Assembly (NCBI RefSeq): GCF_024868665.1
Contig: NC_079902.1
Span: forward strand, 13,761,265-13,825,264
Direction of reading: 5' to 3'
DNA: 64,000 nt
DNA from: Triplophysa rosa
Lineage: Eukaryota > Chordata > Actinopteri > Cypriniformes > Nemacheilidae
The notes under the pieces are model-generated. The model worked only from the letters and a program-made list of their open reading frames with translations, did not search any database and had not been told where the DNA came from. Of this stretch, positions 47,801 to 60,751 are shown in pieces. The position numbers and the translations under genes were made by a program. Within the stretch, counting starts at the first letter, position 1; every line of letters begins with the position of its first letter.

Positions 47801-50800
47801 AGGTTTACAGTTGGGCAGCACGGAGTTGGAAGAAAGAGGAAAAACAGAAAAAAAGAGCCAGAGAGTATGGGAATGAGAGTAGGGCTGAGAGGATAAGTGG
47901 GGGTAACACAGCATGGGAATTTATCATACCATTAAAAAATAATTTGGCTTCAAAAGCGTTGACTTATTCGGAACGTTACAATCTGCTGCGCAGATGGTCC
48001 GTATGGAGACTCACTACAGGAGTTTGATGCTTTGACTCATTGAAATGCTCAGTACTTATTGGCCATTTAACGTCAATTAACTGGCAAACCTTTTCTTCAA
48101 TAGACTGAGGAAGGTTTCATGTGCATGCATGTGTAGGGTACCCTGTGGATTGACTTCTATCAGGTCTTTAATTTAATTTTGGGCATCCATTCTCAAATTT
48201 TTCTCATGTCTTATTCTACAGTGTTGCCGCTTTACAGACCTTCTGCAACCAACAGCAGAATATATAGGTTTTGGTCAAGACCGGAATAAATAGGCAACTC
48301 ATTTATGGCATGACTTAACCAAATGACACTGAAGGTCACACGCTTACTGCAAGATCATAATGTCTGGAAACCACATATTGGTTCATTTTTGTCTCATTTA
48401 ATGTGTTTTTTTAATGCAAATTTTGCACATTCTATTCTCATCATAGATCATACTGAAGGGAATGATGACCAAACTAAGAAAATTACCAAGAAAATTAAAG
48501 GGACAGTTCCTTCAAAAATGAAAACGGAAATAATTATTTGATCCCCTGTTGATTTTGTAAGTTTGCCTGCTTACAAAGAAATGAACGGTCTATCATTTGT
48601 ATGGTATAGGTTTATTTAAACTGATAGAGACAGAATATAAAAAAATCAGGGGAAAAATTGTTATATAAAGGTTATAAATTGATTTGCATTTCAGTCAGTG
48701 AAATAAGTATTTGATCCCAGAGCAAAACATAACTTTGTACTTGGTGGAGAAACCCTTGTTGGCAAGCACAGAGGTCAGACATTTCTGATAGTTGGTCACC
48801 AGGTTTGCACAGGTGTCAGGATACATTTTAGTCCACTCCTCTGTCAATCTTTAAGGTTTCTTGGCTGTCGCTCAGCAAATTGGAGTTTTAGCCTCCTTCA
48901 CAGAGGTTCTATAGGACTAGGGTCTAGAGACTGGCTAGGACATTTAATCTGCTTCTCCTTAAGCCACTCTTTGGTTGTCCTGGCAATATGTTTTGCGTCT
49001 TTGTCATGTTAAAGGCACATCCACAACCCATCTTCAGTGATCTAGTTAAGGGGCGGAGGTTCTCGTCCAAGTTATTACGGTACATGGGCCTGTCCCTCAG
49101 CCCCTCAATGCGGTGAAGTCATCATGTATACCAGTAGCAGAGAAAAAGACCTAAAGCATAATGTTTCCAACAATGTGCTTCTCTGTAGGGATGGTGTTCT
49201 TGGGATCATAGTCAGCATTTCTCTCCCTTCAAAAACAGGAGTCAATGTTTTGGTCTCACAGCACTTTAGGTCTCACAGCACTTTCTCCAAACCTTTTCTG
49301 AATTATCTTGATGTTCATTGTCAAACTTCAGATGAGCCAGGCGGGCCTTCTTGGACCTTGGGGGTGCTTCAGGATTTCAATCTATTGTGGCATAGCCTGT
49401 TACCAATGGTTTGCTTGCTAACTGTGGTCTCAACTGTCTTGAAATCATTAACAAGCTTCTTCCGTGTAGTTCTGGGCTGATCTTTAACCTTTCTCATGAT
49501 CATCTTTACCCCATTGAGGAAATCTTGCAGGGAGCTCCAGACCGAGGGCAATTGATAGTTATTTAGTATTTCTTCTATTTCAAAATAATCACACCAACAG
49601 TTGTCTCCTCACCAAGCTTCTGTCTGTAGCCTATTCAAGGTTTGTGCAGGTCTACAATCTTGTCCCTGACATCCTTTAAAACCTATTTGGTCTTGACCAT
49701 AGTGGTGGAGAGGTTGAAATGGAAGATACAGATTCTGTTGGCAGGCATCTTTTATATACATAACAAGCTGATTTAGGAGTACTTTCTTAAAGTGACAGGA
49801 CTAATCTGCGGTCCATATAGGCACATAACCAATCTTTGGAGCCAGAATTCTTGCTTGTTGGTAGGGGATCAAATACTTATTCATTATGACTCTTCATTTC
49901 TTTGTAAGCAGGCAAACTTACAAAATCAGTAGGGGATCAAATAATTATTCCCCTCACTGTACTTACCCTCTTTTCATTTCAAACTTGCGTGACTTACTTT
50001 CTTCAGCAGAACACAAAAGAAGACATTTTGAATATTGTTGATAACCAAACAACGATGGCACCCATTTACTTCTATTGTATAGACCAGGAGTCTTCATTTA
50101 AAATTGCTTGAGGTCCAGTAAACGAACCCTCCTTACCAGCCGAGGTCCGGACAATTAAATACCTAAAAATATGAATAGATGGTTTTTCATATCTATACGA
50201 TGGCATAACAATGTCTGACAACAATATAATGAAGGAAAATGTGCAAAATGCCCCAATCTCCAATCCTGCACTGAACATAGGGCTGCTCGATTATGACAAA
50301 AATCATGATCACGATTATGTTGGCCAATATTGAGATCCTGATTATTTAACACGATTACTCGTTAACTTTTAAAACAACATAGAAAAATGAAAACTTGGCT
50401 TTTAAACTGTGAATTCAACTGCAAAATAAATGTAAAGAAATAGCACAGCTGAAAAACTGTAAAGGAAAAGGGTGCACTGTGGATTTATACCACAAGAAAA
50501 GAGAGGATACTTGCAAAATGGAATGCAGCACAATAATCGTTTTGCCTCGATTATTTTGTTTTTGTAATAGTTGAAGGCCAAAATTGACGATTACGATTAA
50601 TTTTCGATTAATCGCACAGCCCTAACTGAACATACATTCATTTCAACATTAATAACTTTAAAAGAAAACTAAAGTGTTGTTTTCTGCTGAACTGAGATGA
50701 ACAAATAGCAGCATCAAGTTGTGACTGAACATCCTCTGATAACATTTCAGCTCTTCTTGTGGCTGTTGCAGCTGAAAGGGGGGTTTGTTTAATATTTTCA

Positions 50801-53800
50801 TATACCAGTAATGGTATATAGGTTTGTAATGACAAAGAAGGTGAGTAAAGAATGACAGAATTTTTATTTTGGGTGAATTATCACTTTAACAAATATATAC
50901 TGTATATATATATATAAAATACTACTTAAACGCAAACCTCTTATTCATTTTTATTATTCAATATCATCTAAATATCAACTAAATCAGATGTTACTCTAGG
51001 CCTTAATACAGTACAACACATACAACCAATCCTACCCATTCATCCAAATCATCTTACAACACAAATAAACCAAGTGCAAGTTCAAGTGAAGCTGTGTGAC
51101 CATAAGATTGCTGTTGTGTCATCACATGCAGTGTAATGAAATACTGCAGGCACTTCACCAACAGCTGATTAAGATCCTAACAGGCCACCAAAACTTTCCC
51201 TCTTCACAGCTCACAGAATGAGCCTCGTCCATTAACACGTCCTCTCAGAGAGCTCCACAACATCCGTACATGCTATCGTATGACCAGAGCGACACTGGAC
51301 TAACCCACTCGGTGGGTGGGTGTATGTAAGACTGTGTGCACATAAATGCATTTGGGAGACTTTGATTCTGAAGTTACCATAACTGTTCACTCACTGTCTG
51401 CATTTTCTAACGTCTCACTTTATGTGGTTCATGCCGCTAAAGTTTTAAGCTTGAGTTCATTACTGTTAAAATGATCATCAGCTCAAGTATCATATGGGCA
51501 GTACATTATTTCTCAGAGTCGACTTAAATTAGGCTCTAGGCCGGTTCTAAAGTTAACAGCGACAACTGGAAAAACAAAGGCATGTGGAGCCGGGACGCAT
51601 TTGAAAGTCTTTCAGATCCCCATAGCCATTATGATGATCTAGTGTTACATTCACTGTTTATTCTTTAAAGATTTGTTTTTGTAGGGAAAGCAGAGACCAA
51701 TTGTTTCTAATGGGCACAGATATTCTATATTGTCAACAACTGTAAAAAAACACAAATTTGTTATAGATTATGCCCCACTAGTCATACATTTTAACTAGTC
51801 TGTTTGTTTGGACAAATTAGTCAATTTTCTACTGAACTGTACTGTTTGAGACAAAAGTTGACAAGTTGGGCTGCTCAGCCAGTCACCACAGAGCCACAAT
51901 TTCTTTACACTTAAAAAAGTCAGCTACAAATAGCTTACTTAAATAGCTGTCACTTCATATTATTGCACACTGTAACAGGGAATTTTAATACAGAAATTAA
52001 TTGACACACATTAAGTTCAGTGAGAGGCAGATCGCTACCTTGGATACCACACTAGTCCAAAAACAACATTTCTTAAAATTAATGAATCCGTATGGGAATA
52101 CAGGAATTTAAATTTCCCTATTAAATCTAGCTAAGAATAATGACAATAAAGCGTCTTTGTAGCTTTTCCCAAACAAAAAGCATGCGTCTCTGTTAGTCTG
52201 TGTGAAACTGAATTAAAATAAACTCTTCCGACACGTACGCTGCTTGCATTCTTGTGTTTGCGGTTCTGGCCACACACACGTCTTACTCATGTTGCATGTA
52301 AACCACATCCTTTAACAATCTGCAGGTCTTCAATTAAGTAAAACAAATGTGTGTGTGTGTGTGTTATCCTATAATGGATGTCTGATATACTGCCTGCCTG
52401 ATGCTTACAGGACTTTCACCACAGAGCTCTGTTTACACAGTTACACATAGCTTTGGTTCCCTGTAACTTACCTCTGACCAGAACACATGAATTTGACGTG
52501 ACATCATCTTTGAAATACCACAAAAGGAGAAGCAATCGGACAAATAACCCTTCTAATGACCGGCAACTATTAAGTCTCACAGGACGTGATTGATATTAAT
52601 ACCAAAATCAGCATAAAAGACTAAGCTAAATAAGCACCTTGTGTAAAGATTTGAGTTTTAACCACAGAAAAAATTAGCTCGTACTTAGAAAGATTTCAGT
52701 CTCATCAGGTTGGGTGGCCCTTTCTACACACCCTCTAATCTCATTAACCTGCCAGAAAAAAAAACTTCACTGAGGATAACCTTTCAAATAACAGCAGAAT
52801 CGCTGGCTGAATCAGTGAGGCAGAAATAACAAATGTCATATTCGCACTTATGCGAATATATTATGCTAAGAGCATATGCTCATATTAAATCTTTGATGCT
52901 ATCTGTCCAGAAACACACAGATGCACATCTGTATCAAGCCCAACACCAGATTTATACAGAAGACATCTCTTAAAGCTTGTTTTGTAGCACAGCTGTGCTG
53001 GTCGTCCTGTGGAATGGCTGCGAGGTTCTTTGTAATCCCATCTGTGATTGTGCGTGATGCATGTATTTGTGTTCACGTGTGTTTAAACTAGGGCTAGGAC
53101 GATATATCGTGCAATTCTTATGCCCAGTATCTCAATGAATTACAGTTAAATGCCACCACATCCGAAACCAGATGGCGCTCTCGCGAAGGAACTCTGAATA
53201 TGGGCAACAGAAGAAGAACGATTTACACACCTAGTTCCAGGAAATGCCAATGGTCATATTCTATTGCTGTTCTTCAAACAGTTTCAGGTATTTTCATGAT
53301 AATAAAGTATATTCATAATGATAATGTTTGACCAGTGTTGCTTTTTCAAATGCACGTTATAAATGACTCAATCTCGTAGTGATTTTAGATCGAGCAGTAT
53401 TTCCTACTGATCAAAGAGCCGTAGTTCACTGAAGAGCTGTGAATAAAACACAGATGGAAGCCTTTGAATCGCGATATATATCGCCCCAGCACTACTGACA
53501 TGCTTGCTTGAGCTTTACAGCATCTAATGCAACTTTTCCTAAAAACATTTAGATCAATAAAAAGTTGCGACAGGAACACATTGTCTATTTTGTATGCACA
53601 AGATCATTATACATCATACAACTTTTTGTAAACAGTTTAGATTTATTGTTATGGACAGCTAGTGGTTAAGAATTGACTGCATCTATTCAGCAGCTCTAAT
53701 AATTATAAACAAAATTGAAGAAATCTTGCAAATATTGTAACAGTAATGACTATACAACACATGGTCTAAGCAGCAGAGGATATTTAAGAGGTAAATGCCC

Positions 53801-56800
53801 AGATACAGACTGACTGAGTATTTTTAAACAGCACTCAATACTGCCACACGTCAAGACATGCAATGACCAGCTGTTAGTGGTAAGCTACTAACATGTTAAC
53901 ATGTCAAATGCCAAGCCAAAAAATGTTATGCATTCTTGCCAGGTAAACAAATAAACTGGTGCTATCCTTACTGGGGCAAATATGTAATAGCCCTACAGTT
54001 CTCAAGTCTTTTACTAATGTTCACATCCTGTCTCATAACTTAACTGTTCATGACTTGCTGTGCGTGTGTTCACTACTCTCTGGATGGGTTAAATGCAGAG
54101 GTCACATTTCGGGTATGGGTCACCATATCTAACTAATAGTTCACTTTCACTTTTAAAAGAGGATCAGGACAGCCAATATCATTTAACAGTCTGACCCAAA
54201 GTCTGACTCAGACCTAAACATACACGTAGTCTATACCATTTGCATTTACCGACTGCTGCTTGCTCAAGCATGCACACATACCATTGGAAGATGGTCCAGA
54301 CATTTACAATGAACCAGGTGAATTTGCCTTCATGGCTTTAAAGGGATAGCTCACGCAAAAATCAAAATTCTGTCATTTATTCACCCTCATGTTGATTTAA
54401 ACCTCTGTGACTGTTTCTTCTGTGGAACACAAAAGAAGATATTTTGAGAGATTTGAGTAGATTTCTGTCCATATAATGGAAGTCTGTAGGGCGCCAATGT
54501 TACCAACATTCTTCAAATATCTTGTGTTCTGCTGAAGAAAAAAAGCTTTGAAATTGAGACATACTTTGAGGCATAGCCTTGAGTAAATAATAAACATTTT
54601 CATTTTTGGGTGAAGTGTCCCTTTAAGGCTAAATGAACGGTTGTGGTTCTAGTTCCAAGAACGGGCAATTGTTTTATTCTTGACAAAAATGCAAACTACA
54701 GCTTCTTAAATAAAACTGAACTGTTGCAATACTGTAGACTTGAACGTGAATTTCTAACCTGCACCATAAACAAATGACTGAAATACAGCTCATGATAAAT
54801 TACAAAAAAGAATTGTACAGAATTTTAGAATTAAGAATTTTAAAGCTTTCTTGCATGTGCTCATTGAGAATAAGAAAGCTGTTTAAATCTAAAAATAAAA
54901 AGTCGGAACACGTTGTCTCTGATTGCCTTTTAACAGCCTACACACACCATTAAGCATCAGAGTGACTTGATCTGTCAGACGCTTTTTGTTAGCGTTGACT
55001 AATAACAAAACAACTGCACAATCACGCGTGACTAATAGGTTCCAAAAACACCCAATTACACCATAAAACAACAGAATAATAGGAAACATTAAACAAATGG
55101 TTTCTGACTATTGATGGAAACTTTTTTATGAGAACATGCACAAAAACGTTTTTTCATCAGTACAGGATGTGTTCTCCCTGGGAAAACAAACCCACAACAA
55201 TTGCATTGCAATCAGTCCTAAGCATTGCAATAAAACCATCTTTTTATAGACAATTTTGGATTTTTTTGACAAGAACATAGTCCTGCTCACCTCATATAAT
55301 CTCATACTGTAATGATAGCTGCATGGAATAACCCAGGTGTATTTAATTGCTTGGGTTACTAAAAAGAGTTTCAGATTATCAGCGATTGGTTTTAATCTCT
55401 TTCTAATCTTTTCCATCCTGTCTTTGATTTTGTTTATCTTCATCCAGTGTAAAAGGCTAATTTTGACGGTGGATGTTTTGACTTCATCTGTGTTCATGTT
55501 TAAGACACCCTCAAAATGTTAAACCCTCCAAAACACCCCTGAGGTATGGAGACCAGATTACCAGAAAGCATTTCTGCACTGTTTCTGTTTTCCCGGAACC
55601 TTCATTTGGTGCTTCTAAAAACTGCATGTTCTGATTAAAATATGCAAAACAAAAAGACTGAACTATCCATGATTAAATAAACCTAACTGCACCTGGTTTC
55701 TGCAAGTATGGGCATATAAACCAGGTGGTTTAGCTATGAGGCGAGCACAACCTTTTTTGGCAGAAGTAAAAGAGTCATGCCCGTTCAAACCGAGGAGGCA
55801 TGCACACCATCAGATGTTGAAGCGAAGCAGATTTTTTACTTCCAAGCTATTTGTACGTCTGAAATTCATTTCATAATGAGCTAAAAAATGTGTTTGACCT
55901 TTCACATATCATTTGCTTTAAAGGTCCATTGTGTAACTTTTTGGAGGATCTATTGACAGAAATGCAACTATGTTTACAGAGGTGTATGAAGACCTTACAT
56001 AATGAAAGGTTATGTTTTTACTACCTTAGAATGAGCTACTTCTATCTGCATTCCCCTTATGTGGAATTCACCATGTTGTTTTTACAGTAGCCCTAAATGG
56101 ACGAACTGCTTTACAGAGCGTGTTTCGTAAAAATACATTATCTCCTTCGGCGAAGAATTGAAAACGTGACGACATCTTAGTCTTGTGTCAGACACCGTAG
56201 TGCTTCGAATGGGAGGGGTGGAGTGAGCCGTTGGTTGCATTTCGCAACAATTAAACAAAATGTATAATTTACCCACCCTCATGTCTAAAAACTTTTTTCC
56301 CCGGGCCCTGATTTTAAAACTTTTAAAATAAGTCACTTTATATAGTTGATATAGTTAAACTCCATCATTACGGTCACAGGTGTTTGGACTGAGATGGTCC
56401 CTTAAATTGTTGAGTAATGCAATGTGAAACCTGCACACACACTCAGTAGTGCCAAAGAAATAAATGAGGCCTGTTCCTGGGCTTCCGGCCTGAATTAGTG
56501 CTGTAATTTCATAGAGCTAATAGGAGGCTTCTGAACAGATGTCCGATGCGAGGGGGGTGGACAATTTCACCTTCAGTGCTTTAAACCTGATTTATCTCAC
56601 CTTCTCTCACCTCAGTTGTTCTAACACGTGATGCACTTTGCTGATCACCCATCACCCTGGAAGTCGTAAAATATGCAATGCCAAGACAGACAGGTTGGGA
56701 AAGCACTGATATAAATATATTAACCCTTTGGTTTTATTTACAGGTGGAAAAGTTAAGTTTTGTGCATTGGTTTATTCATTGGCATGCATTTCACTTTTAA

Positions 56801-59800
56801 GTTGGGTATAGCCATTACATCACAAGCTAATGAGAATTTAACCGTGCATTAGATATTGGACACTTAATTTAATGGCCTTCCAAATGCATAATCTTCATCC
56901 CTTATCTAAAATCAAATGAGAGAAGACAGCGAATACAGCAGGAGCTCAATGACTACATGACAGCAAGTCATTCATGAGTAAAAAAGACCTTACGACACTG
57001 CACTTCACTGTCAATACATTAGAAGTCGTAATTCGGTGGCAGTCCAAGTGAATCATCTCGAATCTGGCCTGGCCTGTATACGGCTATAAATCACAACTGG
57101 TGTCCATCTTAGCTGACAGCAAGGCTGCTGCAGCTGCACCTCCATCTGCAGGCTGAGAAATGAATCTCCGGTCTCCAGGGAGATCCCGAGTGCCACGCCT
57201 GACACCAGCATCTGTGTGGTGTGTGCGGAAAACCTATTTGCACTCAGGCAAAAAGCCAGGCGTTCTTTGAATACTGCGTGTGATTGAGTTACACACGCTG
57301 GGTGTGTGACTGGCACACCGTCGTAGATCAAATCGCGTCATGTGTGAAAATGCAAGCTGCGTGGCATGGGGACACTGGTGCTCGGCCAGCGAGTCCAACG
57401 ACAGGTGTGCCACCACTTTTTTCAAATAACGTAACCATATTTCACCAGCGAACATTGTACTGCTGACAGAATAATGATGAAGCTGTTGGGTGCCGCATTC
57501 CAAAACATCTTGGCATTCAGTTACAGTTTCTGAGAAATCTAAAGTTCTGCATCAACAATTACTAATCAAATATGCTGTGCTGATTTTTTCCATGGAACAC
57601 AAAACTACATTTTCTGCACAATTACAGTCAAGTGAAATGAAGAGTGGTGTTTTTTTCTGGACTTTTTGGAGCTTGACCACCTGAGTTACGATAGGAGGAG
57701 GACAAGGGTGGGACTGGGAAATGACTCAAGCTAGATTTCAACTTTGGTCACCTGCACACAACTGCACTACCCACCAGGCCACATCTCAAACACTACAGTA
57801 TTGTTCTGAAAGGTGAAGATCCTGTCAGTTTTCCACAATTTGTGCCATTTATTGTCTCGTTCCTCTAAAACAGATCATATGGTAACATGGGAATGGACAT
57901 TTGAACAATGATGAGGCTTTAGCAAATGCTCAGTGGCTAGTGGACATATTAAAAGCAAAAACAAACATTTCACATTTTGGTCAATTTCTGCTGCACAAAA
58001 GCAGAACTTTTCAGACGGCTGAAGGTGGTGGACAGCAAAATATTTCCTCATTTCAGAAGCATAGCACAAACGCATCCATCCTATTTTGCTAATAGCGAGT
58101 GTTTCTGTGTGGGTTAATACACTCATTCTGCAATCCTCCCACTTTCTGAGAAGACATGCTGTATTGAGTGCTAAGCATATTTCAAACGAATGTCTCAAAA
58201 TACCCAAACATATTGCCAATCTAACAAAGTCTAAATACTGGTAAACTTTCAAAAGGTTTTTGAACTTAAAGTCTACCACTTCAGTAGTGTTCACCATCAT
58301 AGCCAAGAAAACACCCAGTACAGTATAATTAATCCTCCAGATGCAGGCTACGTATGTCGTCTGCAACAATGCCAGGATATTAATGACATTTAAGGGTCAG
58401 TTTTAGCTTTCGGTTATGAGCGGGTTTTCCATTGATGATGTCCAAATAAGCTTCACCCCTTGCTTTTGAGAAAGATTACAGATTTCTTATGTCGTCTGAC
58501 CACACATAAACGCAAAAAAAGGTTTAAATAAGTGAGTTAGTCCATATGTGTAATCCCTGGGCCCTTAAAAAAAGCACTCCAGATGGTCAGCAAAAGCAAT
58601 TAATTTACAAAGTACAGAAACTAGGTAAACCCTGTGTACTCAAAACTAAAATACTCGATGCAAAATATGGGACAATATTCACTAAAATTAAAAGATAATG
58701 TGTACAGTACTGGGACAGAATAGGTAAAACATCTTACAATAAATATAAAGACCCAAAAATAGTATCACAACAGAGAAAGAGAGACCAAGCAAGATCGAAT
58801 GAGTCTACAAAAGGGTGGGGGCACCTTAAAATACCTCTCTGACAGCGAGTGCTGACATCTGCCAAGGTATGTAGACATGCCTTGAAGAGATAGGAACCAA
58901 GGTCAAGTCATCGCATTTACCTGCTGCCAAAATTCTAAGGCTTTGGAATTCGGTGTGCCCTGAAAACAGGCAATATCTACGGACAGTTTACGCCTAAGAG
59001 CACAGCATTATCTGTTCCAACAGAGCGCTAGTCCTCACAAACAGTTACAGGTTATCCGCATGTTTCAGCACAGAGGATTAAATGACCAGGGTGGTGACGG
59101 TGCTTTTTTGTGGGGTTCACTAAACCCACTTCAACTGTGCCAGCACCTCTCTGCATTCTTCATAAATCACTCCTTAACCTTCAGAATATTGTGTAATAAT
59201 ATTAGCAAATCAAAGTTTTCAATGCAACATTTCATACATGAATGCGATGTGGCTATTTTCTGAAACAGAACAGGTTGTAAAGGGCTGGCTTAGTTCATGA
59301 CTGCTTAATAAAAACAATGTCATCTGTCTTCAAACTGTCCCGGGGCTACAGATGGGATAAATAAAGAAAGTCAAGGTGAAGGATGAGTTAAAGCTTGAGG
59401 AAGTGCTGTGGTCTGGGAGTGACAGGAATTGATGGCACAAGGTAAGCTGAACCTGAGGCGGAGATGTTATGCCACTCCAGTCTAGACAAGAGCAGATATC
59501 TTAAGATCTCGTGGTCAGTATCGTCGCTGAAATGAAGTTAAAACATTGTTTTTAAAGGAGCTTAAACAGTGTGGTGCCAAGATTGTGGGTTTCGGTCCTA
59601 GGAAATACTTTCAATGCACTGTACGTTGTTTTCTATAAGCATCTGCCAAATGCCTAGATGTAAATATATGAGTTTTGGATGTTTAATGAGGTGTAAATTT
59701 CCTGTCTGGAAACAACCGAGCACATTAGGACTAGAGAGAGAAAGAAAAACCTACTTGTGGTTATGCACGTTTGACTGCAGCCAAAACTCTATGGTATCGT

Positions 59801-60719
59801 TTTCGTTGTCAGTGGAATATGAGATTTACTGCCTTTCAAAGTCAACTGTAGGATCGTCATTACAAGTGTACCTGCCTGGGGCCAAGAAGGCATTAAGAAC
59901 ACTTAGACGCATTTCTTATCACTGCATTTATCATGACAAATCATTGGTTAGCAGACAGTAGGAAGCAGGTATGTAGCACAATTAAAATGTAAAAGGTCTC
60001 TTTCTGCAAATAGAAACATATTCAACTTTCCAAGTTCACTCCAACATCAATCTGAGTTTTCTGAAATAACCTCGTCGAGGTGAACAGGAGGTCTTGAAAC
60101 TTCAATGATCATTTCTCAAACCATGGAATTCTTGACCTCATATTTAGCTGTGACAAGGACATATCACACACAGGATTATGGGTATTAGGTTAATAGTGGC
60201 AAAGGTGGCAGCACAAAAGACAGAAAGACCATGAAATTACAGGAGGGGGAATCCAAGGCTGTATCCCCAGTTCCTTAAAGAAACTCGACAGCCCTACTGC
60301 TGATCCCTTTAAATTGGGGTCCTGTTCGGGATAGGAATGTACACTCACTGTCCGTCACGACAAACATCAGACAGGCACTGACTTGCTTCCTCGCCAATTC
60401 TGTCGCGTTGCTTTCCAAGCATGCAAGCACGGACAGTACAACCCTGCAATCTTTTATTATGTGTTACTGAAAAGATAGTTCCCTGACTGAGTTATGTTGC
60501 ATATCTTATGTGTGAAACCTCCTGGAGCTTCTCTTTTTAAGTCAGAAGGGTTTCAATAAAAAAAGCTTGGTCCCACTGAGCTTTTGAAACTCAGGCATTG
60601 GCGGGGTACAGTGTGTCGATTGACAGCAAACCTCAATGCCTACAGTATTACAGCCAGAAGGACTTGGTGAAAAAAGGCTGGGGTAAACTTGGACTTTAAC
60701 AGGGAGTCATTTGTCTCAG

Positions 60720-60751
<32 letters not shown>

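Larger units (their letters stand above)
48495..50889. mobile_element. TTAAAGGGACAGTTC element carrying two later insertions (copy 6)
   Basis: The left fragment is TTAAAGGGACAGTTCCTTCA to about 48524. A middle fragment (49962 to about 50085) contains cttaccctcttttcatttcaaa and agcagaacacaaaagaaga. The right fragment (about 50815-50889) ends TTTTGGGTGAATTATCACTTTAA. A decayed Tc1 element separates the first two pieces. A second unidentified insertion, itself hit by a hAT MITE, separates the last two. Confidence 0.75.

Noticed and set aside
57875..58369. 164-codon minus-strand frame in intron 1
   Set aside because: The frame contains many Cys, Leu and His residues without any recognisable domain or splice sites. 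It gives no evidence of selection and is most likely chance.
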